Shown here one piece after another: positions 1 through 6,096 of a stretch of 6,096 nt of DNA. Every line of letters begins with the position of its first letter. Positions within the stretch are counted from its first letter, which is position 1. Made by a program: the position numbers and the translations under genes. The notes below the pieces were generated by a model. It saw only the letters and a program-made list of their open reading frames with translations, was not told the DNA's origin and made no database searches. This stretch comes from Belnapia sp. (GTDB lineage Bacteria > Pseudomonadota > Alphaproteobacteria > Acetobacterales > Acetobacteraceae), in contig JAQGIA010000639.1 in assembly GCA_028291445.1 (NCBI GenBank), positions 1 through 6,096 of the forward strand, written 5' to 3'.

Positions 1-744
<744 letters not shown>

Positions 745-747
<3 letters not shown>

Positions 748-840
748 CGGGCGCTGGTCGCCTCGGTGCTGGATGCCGAGCATGGCGGCGCGCTGAAGCT
801 GACCGAGGCGGATGTGGAGGAGCTGTTCGCGCCGGAGTGA
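745..840 (+). pseudogene. In-frame continuation of the SNF2 gene beyond an amber codon (lost C-terminal tail)
   Basis: After the TAG at 745-747 the same frame runs 30 sense codons to TGA at 838-840 and reads RALVASVLDAEHGG, then ALKLTEADVEELFAPE. Bacterial SNF2 proteins characteristically end with a segment of the type L-x-x-R-K-R-A-L-x-x-x-V-L, then L-T-x-x-D-L-x-x-L-F, so this is the expected tail with TAG standing where a Lys (AAG) is usual. Of the 30 codons, 27 end in G or C, which matches selection for coding. What I see is a single codon out of place. What I infer is an AAG-to-TAG transversion, or a base-call error, in an otherwise intact gene. Annotators could equally call one interrupted gene covering 1-840. 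I see no sign of programmed readthrough or a special amber-decoding system. Confidence 0.8.
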
Positions 841-850
841 GGGGGGGGCC
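841..850. other. Poly-G tract in the convergent gap between the helicase and MFS genes
   Basis: Only ten bases separate the final TGA of the helicase frame from the MFS stop (TTA on the + strand at 851-853), and eight of them are an uninterrupted G run at 841-848. The two genes converge with almost no room for a conventional terminator, and I see no hairpin here. The tract is a place where length errors or slippage can occur, but it lies outside both reading frames. Confidence 0.6.
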
Positions 851-2062
851 TTACCGCCGCCCCACCAGCGCCAGCGCGCCGCCCAGCACCCCGATCCCCC
901 CGGCCAGCGGGCCAAACCCGGCAAAGCCGAATTCCGCCATCATCCAGCCGCCGAGCGAGGCCGCGCCCAGCCAGCCGAAGGAGGCCGAGGTCACGTTCAG
1001 GCCGAGCACCGTGCCGCGCACCTCGTCCGGCACGTTGGCCAGCGCCGCCATCAGGCTCGGCCGGGCCAGGGCGTTGACGAAGACATAGGCGAAGCCCAGC
1101 GCCACCGAGACGCCCACCCCCGCGGTCCAGCCGAACAGCGCGAGGGCGATGGCGGCCGAGCCGAACATCGCCAGGGCGAAGGTCATCAGCCGGTTGGGCA
1201 GCCGGTCGGCGAGCTGCCCGCCCAGGATGGTGCCGAGGATACTGCCCAGGGCGAAGGTCGCCAGCGGCAGCGCCACGGCGCCCAGCGAAAGGCCGTAGGT
1301 CGATTGCAGGAAGGTGGCGAAGTAGACCGCGGTCAGGCCGTAGCAGATCCGCTCCGCCACCCCCATCGCCAGCAGCCGGATCACCGGGCCGGTCATCGCC
1401 GCGCGATAGCTGGGCCGGCTGGCCCCGGCGGCGCGCGGCCTGTCGACCGGCCGAAGCGTGGTCAGCAGCAGGCCCAGCGCCGCCGCGAGGGCTATCGCGG
1501 CGACGCAGAGGTTGACGCCGCGCCAGCCGATATGGGCGCCGATCCAGGCCGCCAGCGGCACCCCGATCAGCAGGGTCAGCGACTGCCCGGACATCACCCA
1601 GCCCAGCGCCCGGCCGCGCTGGCGGTCGATTACCCGGGCCGAGGCCTCGGCCATCACCACCCCGGTGAAGCTGCCGGCGAAGCCACCGGCGATGGTCGCC
1701 CAGATGGCCACGCCGAGGTAGCTGCCCGAGGCGGCGACGCCGATCATGCAGAGCGCCAGCCCGACCGGCCCGCCGATCAGGAACGGCCGCCGGCCCCAGC
1801 GGTCGGAGCCGGCGCCGGCCATCAGCGAGGAGGCTCCCCAGGCGATGGAGGTCATCGCCATCAGATTGGCGACCATGGACAGGTTGGCCGTCAGGTCCCG
1901 CGCCATGTCGAGCAGGAAGGGCGCCCGGGTAGTCCCGCTGGCCGAGGCGGCGAACATGCCTAGGCACGCCGCCGCCAGCAGCGCCCAAGGCATTTGCGGC
2001 AACGGGCCGGGGGCGGCGGCGACCGGCGTTGCGGTCGGCAGGGCAGCGAGGGCATCGGGCAT
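851..2062 (-). CDS. Major facilitator superfamily (MFS) transporter
   Basis: This is a 403-residue inner-membrane secondary transporter, probably a proton-coupled exporter of the DHA1 type; the substrate cannot be read from the sequence. After a short Ala/Pro-rich N-terminus, hydrophobic segments begin at about residue 25. MFS motif A, GAGSDRWGRRP (83-93), sits in the loop between TM2 and TM3, with the expected D87, R88, G90, R91 and R92. A Gly/Pro-rich TM5 stretch around GVPLAAWIG (167-175) resembles motif C. A hydrophilic central loop (about 203-222) splits the two six-helix halves. A degenerate motif A repeat, GGQLADRLPNR (281-291), marks the second half. The length is normal for 12 TM segments. 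I chose the ATG at 2062 because hydrophobic sequence starts soon after it. The open frame continues upstream to 2272, but that extension is Pro/Gly-rich and unlike MFS proteins. No Shine-Dalgarno is visible. It is transcribed divergently from the lactonase gene. Confidence 0.9.
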   Translation of the reverse strand: MPDALAALPTATPVAAAPGPLPQMPWALLAAACLGMFAASASGTTRAPFLLDMARDLTANLSMVANLMAMTSIAWGASSLMAGAGSDRWGRRPFLIGGPVGLALCMIGVAASGSYLGVAIWATIAGGFAGSFTGVVMAEASARVIDRQRGRALGWVMSGQSLTLLIGVPLAAWIGAHIGWRGVNLCVAAIALAAALGLLLTTLRPVDRPRAAGASRPSYRAAMTGPVIRLLAMGVAERICYGLTAVYFATFLQSTYGLSLGAVALPLATFALGSILGTILGGQLADRLPNRLMTFALAMFGSAAIALALFGWTAGVGVSVALGFAYVFVNALARPSLMAALANVPDEVRGTVLGLNVTSASFGWLGAASLGGWMMAEFGFAGFGPLAGGIGVLGGALALVGRR

Positions 2063-2067
2063 GCGCG

Positions 2068-2097
2068 AGGCTAGCCCAGCCGGTCCGGCGGCGGCAG
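2068..2097 (-). promoter_or_regulatory. Candidate promoter of the MFS gene, placed for a leaderless transcript
   Basis: Reading the minus strand, a -10-like TAGCCT (2073-2068) lies only five bases before the chosen ATG. A weak -35-like CTGCCG (2097-2092) lies 18 bases further upstream. With this spacing, transcription would start at or next to the A of the ATG, which would explain why no ribosome binding site is visible. The -35 match is poor and GC-rich DNA yields such hexamers by chance, so this remains a suggestion. Confidence 0.3.
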
Positions 2098-2185
2098 CCC
2101 CGGCAATGCGGAGCAGCCCCGCCGCCTTTGGCCCAAGCCGTCCATCGCGGCACGTCGCCAACCATGGGGGCTGTCCCTTCCACCG

Positions 2186-2241
2186 CCCTGGTGACGAGCT
2201 TCCAGGGGGTTGCCCCAAGGGGGGTTGCCCCAGGGGCTTGG
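2186..2241 (+). repeat. G-tract/C-tract repeat array with hairpin potential in the divergent control region
   Basis: An imperfect 15-base tandem repeat carries the core GGGGGTTGCCCCA at 2205-2217 and again at 2220-2232, followed by a partial third unit (GGGG at 2233-2236). Each core can fold on itself as GGGG-TTG-CCCC. Outer arms CCAAG (2215-2219) and CTTGG (2237-2241) enclose the second core. Just upstream, CCCTGG (2186-2191) and CCAGGG (2202-2207) form another 6-bp dyad with a 10-base loop. The array lies 43-98 bases before the lactonase start, within the region shared with the MFS gene. It could be an operator, an attenuator-like leader or a dispersed intergenic repeat. I cannot tell these apart from the sequence. 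Confidence 0.6.
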
Positions 2242-2270
2242 TATGCGGACGATGTCCGGCAAGACCGCAC

Positions 2271-2283
2271 AAGGGGCAACGCC
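2271..2283 (+). promoter_or_regulatory. Ribosome binding site that fixes the lactonase start
   Basis: AAGGGG at 2271-2276 is followed by a 7-base spacer and the ATG at 2284. This decides in favour of 2284 over the in-frame upstream extension, which remains open back to 2029 but has no comparable site. Bases 2273-2280 (GGGGCAAC) are the exact reverse complement of GTTGCCCC at 2209-2216 and 2224-2231, so this site could be paired off in the leader RNA. Confidence 0.7.
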
Positions 2284-3198
2284 ATGACCGACATCCGCAT
2301 CCTGGCCAATGATCTGGCCTTCCCCGAGGGACCGGTGGCGATGGCCGACGGCGCCATCATCCTCACCGAGATCAGGGGTGGCGCCGTCACCCGCGTCGCC
2401 GCCGACGGCACGGTGACGCGGCTCGGCCAGGCCGCCGGCGGGCCGAACGGGCTGGCGCGCGGGCCGGATGGCGCGCTCTATCTCTGCAACAACGGCGGCA
2501 GCACCTATGTTCCCGGCCAATTCATGCCGCAGGGCCCGGCCGCGGATTACGTCACCGGCACGGTGGAGCGGGTCGATCCCAATACAGGCGAGCGGCGGCT
2601 GCTGTATCACGCGTGCAACGGCCACAAGCTCTCGGCGCCGAACGACCTGGTGTTCGACCGGCATGGCGGCTTCTATTTCACCGACCTCGGCAAGCGCTAC
2701 GCCCATGCGCGCGACCATGGCGGGCTGTACTACGCGCTGCCGGACGGCTCCTCGGTGCGCGAGGTCGCCTATCCGATCCTCAGCGCCAATGGCGTCGGCC
2801 TCTCGCCGGATGAGCGCACCGTCTATGTCGCGGATACCGAATCGGCGCGGCTCTGGGCCTTCGACATCGAGCGCCCGGGCGTGGTGGCGAAGCACCCCTT
2901 CCCCTCGCCGCATGGCGGCCGCTGCATCGGCGGCCTAGCGGAGTTCTGCCGCTTCGACAGCCTCGCCGTGCTCGCCTCCGGCAATATCGCGGTGGCGACG
3001 CTGGTCACCGGCCAGATCACCGTCTTCGCCCCCGGCGGCGGCGTGCTGCACCAGGTGGCGGTGCCGGATAGCCATCCGACCAATATCTGCTTCGGCGGGG
3101 CCGACATGCGCGATGCCACCATCACCCTTTCGGGCGAAGGCGCGCTCGGCCGGATGCGCTGGCCGGAGCCGGGGCTGCGGCTGAATTTCCAGGCCTGA
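2284..3198 (+). CDS. SMP-30/gluconolactonase/LRE family protein (calcium-dependent lactonase-like beta-propeller)
   Basis: This is a 304-residue protein of the SMP-30/gluconolactonase/LRE family: six-bladed beta-propellers that use one divalent metal to hydrolyse sugar lactones or related esters. The family landmarks are all present. FPEGPV carries E15. APND (118-121) carries N120, matching the substrate-side Asn of SMP-30. SANGVGLSPDERTVYVADT (167-185) carries N169. RFDSLAV (223-229), followed by SGNIAVA, carries D225. E15, N169 and D225 fit the Glu/Asn/Asp metal triad, by my alignment from memory. Recurrent blade strands such as DGALYL, GGFYFTD and ERTVYVAD support the propeller. There is no signal peptide, so it is probably cytoplasmic. 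The length is normal and the frame intact. The exact substrate is unknown; sugar-acid lactones are the default guess. It is divergent from the MFS gene and convergent with the monooxygenase gene. Confidence 0.92.
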   Translation: MTDIRILANDLAFPEGPVAMADGAIILTEIRGGAVTRVAADGTVTRLGQAAGGPNGLARGPDGALYLCNNGGSTYVPGQFMPQGPAADYVTGTVERVDPNTGERRLLYHACNGHKLSAPNDLVFDRHGGFYFTDLGKRYAHARDHGGLYYALPDGSSVREVAYPILSANGVGLSPDERTVYVADTESARLWAFDIERPGVVAKHPFPSPHGGRCIGGLAEFCRFDSLAVLASGNIAVATLVTGQITVFAPGGGVLHQVAVPDSHPTNICFGGADMRDATITLSGEGALGRMRWPEPGLRLNFQA

Positions 3199-3202
3199 CC
3201 GA

Positions 3203-3224
3203 ACTTCCGCGCCGGCGCGGAGGT
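3203..3224. terminator. Hairpin between convergent stops; probable bidirectional terminator
   Basis: A perfect 16-base palindrome, TCCGCGCCGGCGCGGA, occupies 3206-3221. It extends outward by a T-G wobble, a C-G and an A-T pair, giving a 9-bp stem with a CCGG tetraloop. It fills the 31-base gap between the lactonase stop (3196-3198) and the monooxygenase stop (3230-3232). Neither side has a U-tract, so it is not a classical intrinsic terminator, but its placement strongly suggests a transcription-end or 3'-protecting role for both mRNAs. Confidence 0.6.
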
Positions 3225-3229
3225 CGCCG

Positions 3230-5002
3230 TCAGCCGATCATGCCCGTCTCGCGCGCCTTGATCTGCAATGCCAGGAACTGCGAATAGATCCGGCATTGCG
3301 CCAGGCTGCCGGCGGTGAACCACAGCCCTTCCTGTGGGGTCGGCCGCCACATGTTGCGCAGCTCGCCGCCCGCATCGAAGCCCCAGACCGGGCCGATGCG
3401 GTCGGCGATGGCATCGCCGAGGTAGTGCCGCACCACATCCTGCTGGTTCTTGTAGCCGGTCGCCAGCACCAGCAATTCCGCCGGCACCAGGCTACCGTCC
3501 TTCAGCCGCGCACCACCGGCCACGAAGCGCTCGATATCGGCATATTGCAGCAGCCCGACCTTGCCCTCGGCGATGAGGTCGGAACAGCCGACGTTGAAGT
3601 AGTAGCCGCCGCCGCGCCGCAGGTATTTCATCTGGAAGCCGGTGTCGTCCTCGCCGAAATCCAGCCGGAAGCCGCGCGCCGCCAGCGCCTCCAGCAGCGG
3701 CCTGTCCCGCTCGCGCGATACGGCGGTCGAGCGCCGGTAGGCCTCGACCAGCACCGGATAGGGCATGGCGGTGGCCAGCAGGTCGCAATCCTCGATCGGC
3801 ACGCCCTCGGTATAGAGCGAATAGACCGACTGCGCCTCGCGGATGCTGACCACGTAGGTCGGGCTGCGCTGGATCAGCGAAAGCTCGGCGCCGCTCGCTT
3901 GCAGGTCCTGCGCCACGTCATGGCCGCTGTTGCCGGTGCCGAGCACCAGCGCGCGGCGGCCCTTCCAGGCGGCGCCCTCGGTGTAGCGGCCGGAATGCAG
4001 CACGGTGCCGGCGAAATCCTCGAGCCCCGGCAGCTTCGGCGTGACCGGGATGCTGCTGACGCCGGTGGCGAAGATCAGGTGGCGCGGCCGCATCACCCGT
4101 TCCTCCCCGCCGACGCCGCGCAGCACCACCCGCCACTGCCGCGCCGCGGCATCCCATTCGCCGGCGACCAGCTCCGTCCCGGTCCAGAAATTCAGGTCGA
4201 GCGCATCGACGTAGCTCTCGAACCAGTTGGCCAGCTTGTCCTTCGGGATGAAGACCGGCCAGGTCGGCGGGAAGGGCATCAGCGGCAGGTGATTGACGTG
4301 CATCTCGTTGTGCAGGGTCAGCGCGTGGTAGCGCTTGCGCCAATTGTCGCCGACCCGCGCGGCCCGGTCCACGATCAGCGTATCGATGCCCATATGCGTC
4401 AGCCGCGCCGCGATGGAGAGCCCGGCCTGGCCGCCGCCGACCACCAGCACCGCCGGGTCGCGGTCGGCATAGGCGCGGGCCTTGTTGCGCTTGTCGAGCC
4501 AGTTGTCGCCGCCGAAGTCGCGGGCGTAATCCTCCGCGGCGGCATGGCGCGGGCCGGCCGCGGCCTCGCCCAGCGCCACCAGCGAGGTCAGCAGGGTCCA
4601 GGCGCGCCAGCCGCCCGGCCCGGCCGCATCCGGCACCAGCCGCGCCACGCCGTTGCCGGTGCCGAAGGCGGTGCGGAAGACGAAGATCACCTCGATGGTC
4701 TCGACCCCGGCACGGACCACCAGGCGCGGCGCGGTGCGGCGCGGGTCCAGCCGGGCGCCCTGGGGGCGGATGCGCGGCAGCGCCTCGCGCAGCATGGCCT
4801 CGATGGCGGCCTCGCCGGAGTGGGTGTTCAGCGCCCAGGTGAAGGCCAGCACGTCGCGCCAATGGCCATCGGGGCGGAGCAGCGCCGCCACCGCGCCGGC
4901 ATCCTGCCCGGCCAGCGCCGCATCGAAGGCTTCGAGCCAGGCGGCGGCGATGGTGCGGGCCTCTGTCTGGCGCGAGGGGCCGTGGCCGGCATGGTCGTTC
5001 AT
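3230..5002 (-). CDS. NTF2-like domain / flavin-containing monooxygenase fusion (NAD(P)/FAD-dependent oxidoreductase)
   Basis: This 590-residue protein has two parts. Residues of about 13-148 form an NTF2/SnoaL-like cone-shaped domain (HWRDVLAFTW, then EVIFVFRT, then WRAWTLLTSL). From about 184 onward it is a group B flavin monooxygenase. The FAD-binding Rossmann signature is VVGGGQAGLSIAARL (187-201), followed by GDNWRKRY (218-225). The FMO identification motif F-x-G-x-x-x-H-x-x-x-Y is FAGTVLHSGRY (330-340). The NADPH-binding signature is LVLGTGNSGHDVA (352-364). The LVLATGY motif (511-517) is near the end. Such enzymes use NADPH and O2 to oxygenate soft nucleophiles or carbonyl compounds; the substrate here is unknown. 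I chose the ATG at 5002 over an in-frame ATG at 5056 because GGGAA lies about 8 bases upstream and the NTF2 homology starts after it. NTF2-fused FMOs of about 600 residues are a known architecture. No frame damage is seen. Confidence 0.93.
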   Translation of the reverse strand: MNDHAGHGPSRQTEARTIAAAWLEAFDAALAGQDAGAVAALLRPDGHWRDVLAFTWALNTHSGEAAIEAMLREALPRIRPQGARLDPRRTAPRLVVRAGVETIEVIFVFRTAFGTGNGVARLVPDAAGPGGWRAWTLLTSLVALGEAAAGPRHAAAEDYARDFGGDNWLDKRNKARAYADRDPAVLVVGGGQAGLSIAARLTHMGIDTLIVDRAARVGDNWRKRYHALTLHNEMHVNHLPLMPFPPTWPVFIPKDKLANWFESYVDALDLNFWTGTELVAGEWDAAARQWRVVLRGVGGEERVMRPRHLIFATGVSSIPVTPKLPGLEDFAGTVLHSGRYTEGAAWKGRRALVLGTGNSGHDVAQDLQASGAELSLIQRSPTYVVSIREAQSVYSLYTEGVPIEDCDLLATAMPYPVLVEAYRRSTAVSRERDRPLLEALAARGFRLDFGEDDTGFQMKYLRRGGGYYFNVGCSDLIAEGKVGLLQYADIERFVAGGARLKDGSLVPAELLVLATGYKNQQDVVRHYLGDAIADRIGPVWGFDAGGELRNMWRPTPQEGLWFTAGSLAQCRIYSQFLALQIKARETGMIG

Positions 5003-5054
5003 GGCAGCGTTTCCCGCAAAAATCGGGCGGCCGTGTCCCCGCCCGTTGCCCGGC

Positions 5055-5084
5055 ATCGGACAGGCGATCGGCCGGGGGTGTCAA
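5055..5084 (-). promoter_or_regulatory. Candidate sigma70-type promoter of the monooxygenase gene
   Basis: On the minus strand a perfect -35 hexamer TTGACA (5084-5079) is followed after 18 bases by TCCGAT (5060-5055), which matches the -10 consensus at three of six positions. Transcription from here would give a leader of roughly 45 bases before the ATG at 5002. The -35 is the best hexamer match I noticed in the intergenic regions; the -10 is weak, as is common in high-GC alphaproteobacteria. Confidence 0.4.
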
Positions 5085-5126
5085 CCACTGCCCTGACCTT
5101 GAGCCCTCTGGTCGTGGCGGCCCCCA

Positions 5127-5156
5127 CTGCCCCCGGCGCCCGACACCGGCTAGGCT
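5127..5156 (+). promoter_or_regulatory. Candidate promoter of the CinA-N/molybdopterin-binding gene
   Basis: TAGGCT at 5151-5156 resembles a -10 element, and CTGCCC at 5127-5132, 18 bases upstream, is a weak -35. The geometry and both hexamers resemble the candidate in front of the MFS gene (CTGCCG, 18 bases, TAGCCT). The start site would fall near 5163, leaving a leader of about 45 bases that includes the GGAG ribosome binding site. It lies back-to-back with the monooxygenase promoter candidate in the same 204-base divergent region, where I see no gene. Confidence 0.3.
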
Positions 5157-5197
5157 GGGCGCGATTCTCCGCCGCCCCCCGCCGATCCGCCCGATCC

Positions 5198-5206
5198 GGA
5201 GCCGCC
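5198..5206 (+). promoter_or_regulatory. Ribosome binding site deciding the CinA-N start
   Basis: GGAG at 5198-5201 sits five bases before the ATG at 5207. The frame is open far upstream, through the divergent region and antisense to the monooxygenase gene, so this site and the start of MoCF-domain similarity are what place the true start here. Confidence 0.65.
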
Positions 5207-5980
5207 ATGACCGATAATCCCACCGCCTGCATCCTCATCATCGGCAACGAGGTGCTGTCCGGCCGCACCCGCGACGCCAACCTGCAATTCCTGGCGACCC
5301 GGCTCGGCGAACTCGGCATCCCGGTGCGGGAGGTGCGGGTGATCCCCGACGTGCCGGAGACCATCATCGGCGTGGTGAACGAGGTGCGGGCGAAATTCAC
5401 CCATGTCTTCACCACCGGCGGCATCGGCCCGACGCATGACGACATCACCAGCGACTGCGTGGCGCGCGCCTTCGGGGTGCCCTGGGAGGTGCATGCCGAG
5501 ACCCGCGCGCTGATGGCCGCCGACTACGCCCGGCGCGACCCGCCGGTGGAATTCAACGAGGCCCGGCTGCGGATGGCGACCCTGCCGCGCGGCGCCGTGC
5601 CGATCCGCTGCCCGGAGACCACCGCGCCGGGCTTCAGCATGGGCAACGTGCATGTGATGGCCGGCGTGCCGCGCATCATGCGCTCGATGTTCGAGACGCT
5701 GGCGCCAAGCCTCGAACGCGGCCAACCCATCCTGTCGCATACGGTGCATGCGGATTACGTCTACGAGGGGCAGATCGCCGCCGGGCTGAGCGCCATCCAG
5801 GCCCGCTTCCCGGCCCTCGACCTTGGCAGCTACCCCTATTACCGCGGCACCGGCGGCGGCGTGGCGCTGGTCGCCAAGGGCGTCGCGGCGGCCGAGGTGG
5901 CGGCGGCGGCAGAGGCGATGTTCGCGCTGCTCGCCGGCTTCGGCACCGCCCATGAAGGCGAGCCGGCGCCCGAGGGTTGA
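5207..5980 (+). CDS. Molybdopterin-binding (MoCF/CinA N-terminal, COG1058) domain protein, single-domain form
   Basis: This 257-residue protein consists of one MoCF_biosynth domain followed by a short COG1058-specific tail. Diagnostic motifs are IIGNEVLSGRTRDAN (11-25), a form of the G-N-E-I-L-x-G signature, and TTGGIGPTHDDIT (69-81), the ligand-binding loop shared by MoaB, MogA and CinA. TAPGFSMGNVHVMAGVP (139-155) also fits the CinA-N family. The C-terminal amidase (NMN deamidase) domain of full CinA is absent and the stop at 5978-5980 is clean, so this is the short form common in alphaproteobacteria. The family is annotated as molybdopterin-binding, but some COG1058 domains hydrolyse ADP-ribose-type dinucleotides, so nucleotide housekeeping is as likely as cofactor assembly. 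There is no signal peptide; it is cytosolic. It is divergent from the monooxygenase gene. A competence role should not be assumed from the CinA name. Confidence 0.9.
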   Translation: MTDNPTACILIIGNEVLSGRTRDANLQFLATRLGELGIPVREVRVIPDVPETIIGVVNEVRAKFTHVFTTGGIGPTHDDITSDCVARAFGVPWEVHAETRALMAADYARRDPPVEFNEARLRMATLPRGAVPIRCPETTAPGFSMGNVHVMAGVPRIMRSMFETLAPSLERGQPILSHTVHADYVYEGQIAAGLSAIQARFPALDLGSYPYYRGTGGGVALVAKGVAAAEVAAAAEAMFALLAGFGTAHEGEPAPEG

Positions 5981-5984
5981 AGCG

Positions 5985-6014
5985 TGATCGTCCGAGGCTG
6001 ATCGTCGAAGGACG
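5985..6014. terminator. Weak dyad and short direct repeat in a convergent gap
   Basis: The 48-base gap between the CinA-N stop and the stop of the next, convergent gene contains CGTCC (5989-5993) and GGACG (6010-6014), a 5-bp stem with a 16-base loop. It also has a direct repeat of TGATCGTC at 5985-5992 and 5999-6006. There is no T-run. A terminator is expected at this position, but the structure is weak and could be chance. Confidence 0.25.
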
Positions 6015-6028
6015 CGGTACAGAACGTC

Positions 6029-6096
6029 TCAGTCCATGAACCGGGCCAGCCGCACCGCGGTCTGGCCGGGCATGGTGCGCAGGCTCGGCATCACCA
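6029..6096 (-). CDS. C-terminal end of an unidentified protein (partial, runs off the right edge)
   Basis: On the minus strand, 21 whole codons are followed by TGA at 6031-6029 and read VMPSLRTMPGQTAVRLARFMD. Every one of the 21 sense codons ends in G or C, as in the genes of this window, which is strong evidence of coding despite the short length. The fragment has no diagnostic motif that I recognise, so no family is assigned. It converges on the CinA-N gene with a 48-base gap, and the rest of the gene lies beyond the window. Confidence 0.6.
   Translation of the reverse strand, partial: VMPSLRTMPGQTAVRLARFMD

Noticed and set aside
2063..2272. 70-residue N-terminal extension of the MFS protein (start at 2272).
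   Set aside because: It is translated from the repeat array (Pro/Gly-rich) and does not resemble an MFS N-terminus; the hydrophobic core follows closely after the ATG at 2062.
2205..2276. G-quadruplex formed by the G-runs upstream of the lactonase gene.
   Set aside because: Only three runs are close together; the fourth (2273-2276) is 36 bases away and is the ribosome binding site, and the intervening C-tracts favour duplex hairpins.
2029..2283. In-frame upstream extension of the lactonase gene.
   Set aside because: The extra residues are low-complexity, overlap the MFS start region and the repeat array, and have no ribosome binding site, whereas AAGGGG precedes the ATG at 2284.
5003..5056. 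18-residue N-terminal extension of the monooxygenase (start at 5056).
   Set aside because: There is no good ribosome binding site and no NTF2 similarity, and it overlaps the candidate promoter; GGGAA before the ATG at 5002 fits better.
3296..5206. A + strand open frame running antisense through the whole monooxygenase gene and in-frame into the CinA-N gene, looking like one protein of almost 900 residues.
   Set aside because: The upstream part is Arg/Ala/Gly/His-rich, without any family motif. It is antisense to a gene with complete FMO signatures, and stop-free antisense frames are expected at this GC content. A GGAG site and the domain start place the real gene at 5207.

Overview
The window is a stretch of very GC-rich chromosome-like DNA. 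Codon third positions are almost always G or C, and most stops are TGA. Codon use, short alphaproteobacterial-type control regions and the gene types (SNF2 helicase, MFS exporter, SMP-30 lactonase, NTF2-fused flavin monooxygenase, stand-alone CinA-N domain protein) suggest a high-GC alphaproteobacterium. Acetobacteraceae (Roseomonas-like) is my best guess, but this is inference from style and no marker gene is present.

Layout, left to right. (1) Positions 1-747 hold the C-terminal half of a SNF2-family DEAD/DEAH-box helicase on the + strand, cut by the window edge. It ends at an in-frame TAG, yet the same frame continues as convincing SNF2 C-terminal sequence for 30 more codons to a TGA at 838-840. 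The gene therefore looks interrupted by a point nonsense mutation or a sequencing error. (2) Positions 851-2062 (-) encode a 12-TM-type major facilitator superfamily transporter. (3) Positions 2063-2283 are a divergent control region with an unusual array of G-tract/C-tract repeats. Two copies of GTTGCCCC there are exactly complementary to the ribosome binding site of the next gene. (4) Positions 2284-3198 (+) encode an SMP-30/gluconolactonase/LRE-family beta-propeller hydrolase. (5) A strong palindrome at 3203-3224 separates it from the convergent (6) 3230-5002 (-), a 590-residue flavin-containing monooxygenase with an N-terminal NTF2-like domain. (7) Positions 5003-5206 are a second divergent control region. 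(8) Positions 5207-5980 (+) encode a single-domain molybdopterin-binding/CinA-N (COG1058) protein. (9) Positions 6029-6096 (-) are the last 21 codons of an unidentified gene running off the right edge.

The genes alternate in direction (+ - + - + -), so each is probably its own transcription unit. Two pairs are divergent (MFS/SMP-30 lactonase; monooxygenase/CinA-N) and could share control. An oxidation-hydrolysis-transport theme (monooxygenase, lactonase, MFS) can be imagined for small-molecule metabolism, but nothing in the sequence proves that these enzymes act in one pathway. I see no mobile element, CRISPR array, tRNA, rRNA or obviously new multi-gene system. The two points most worth a second look are the amber codon in the helicase gene and the possible RBS-sequestering leader of the lactonase gene. 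No gene-free stretch exceeds 300 bases.
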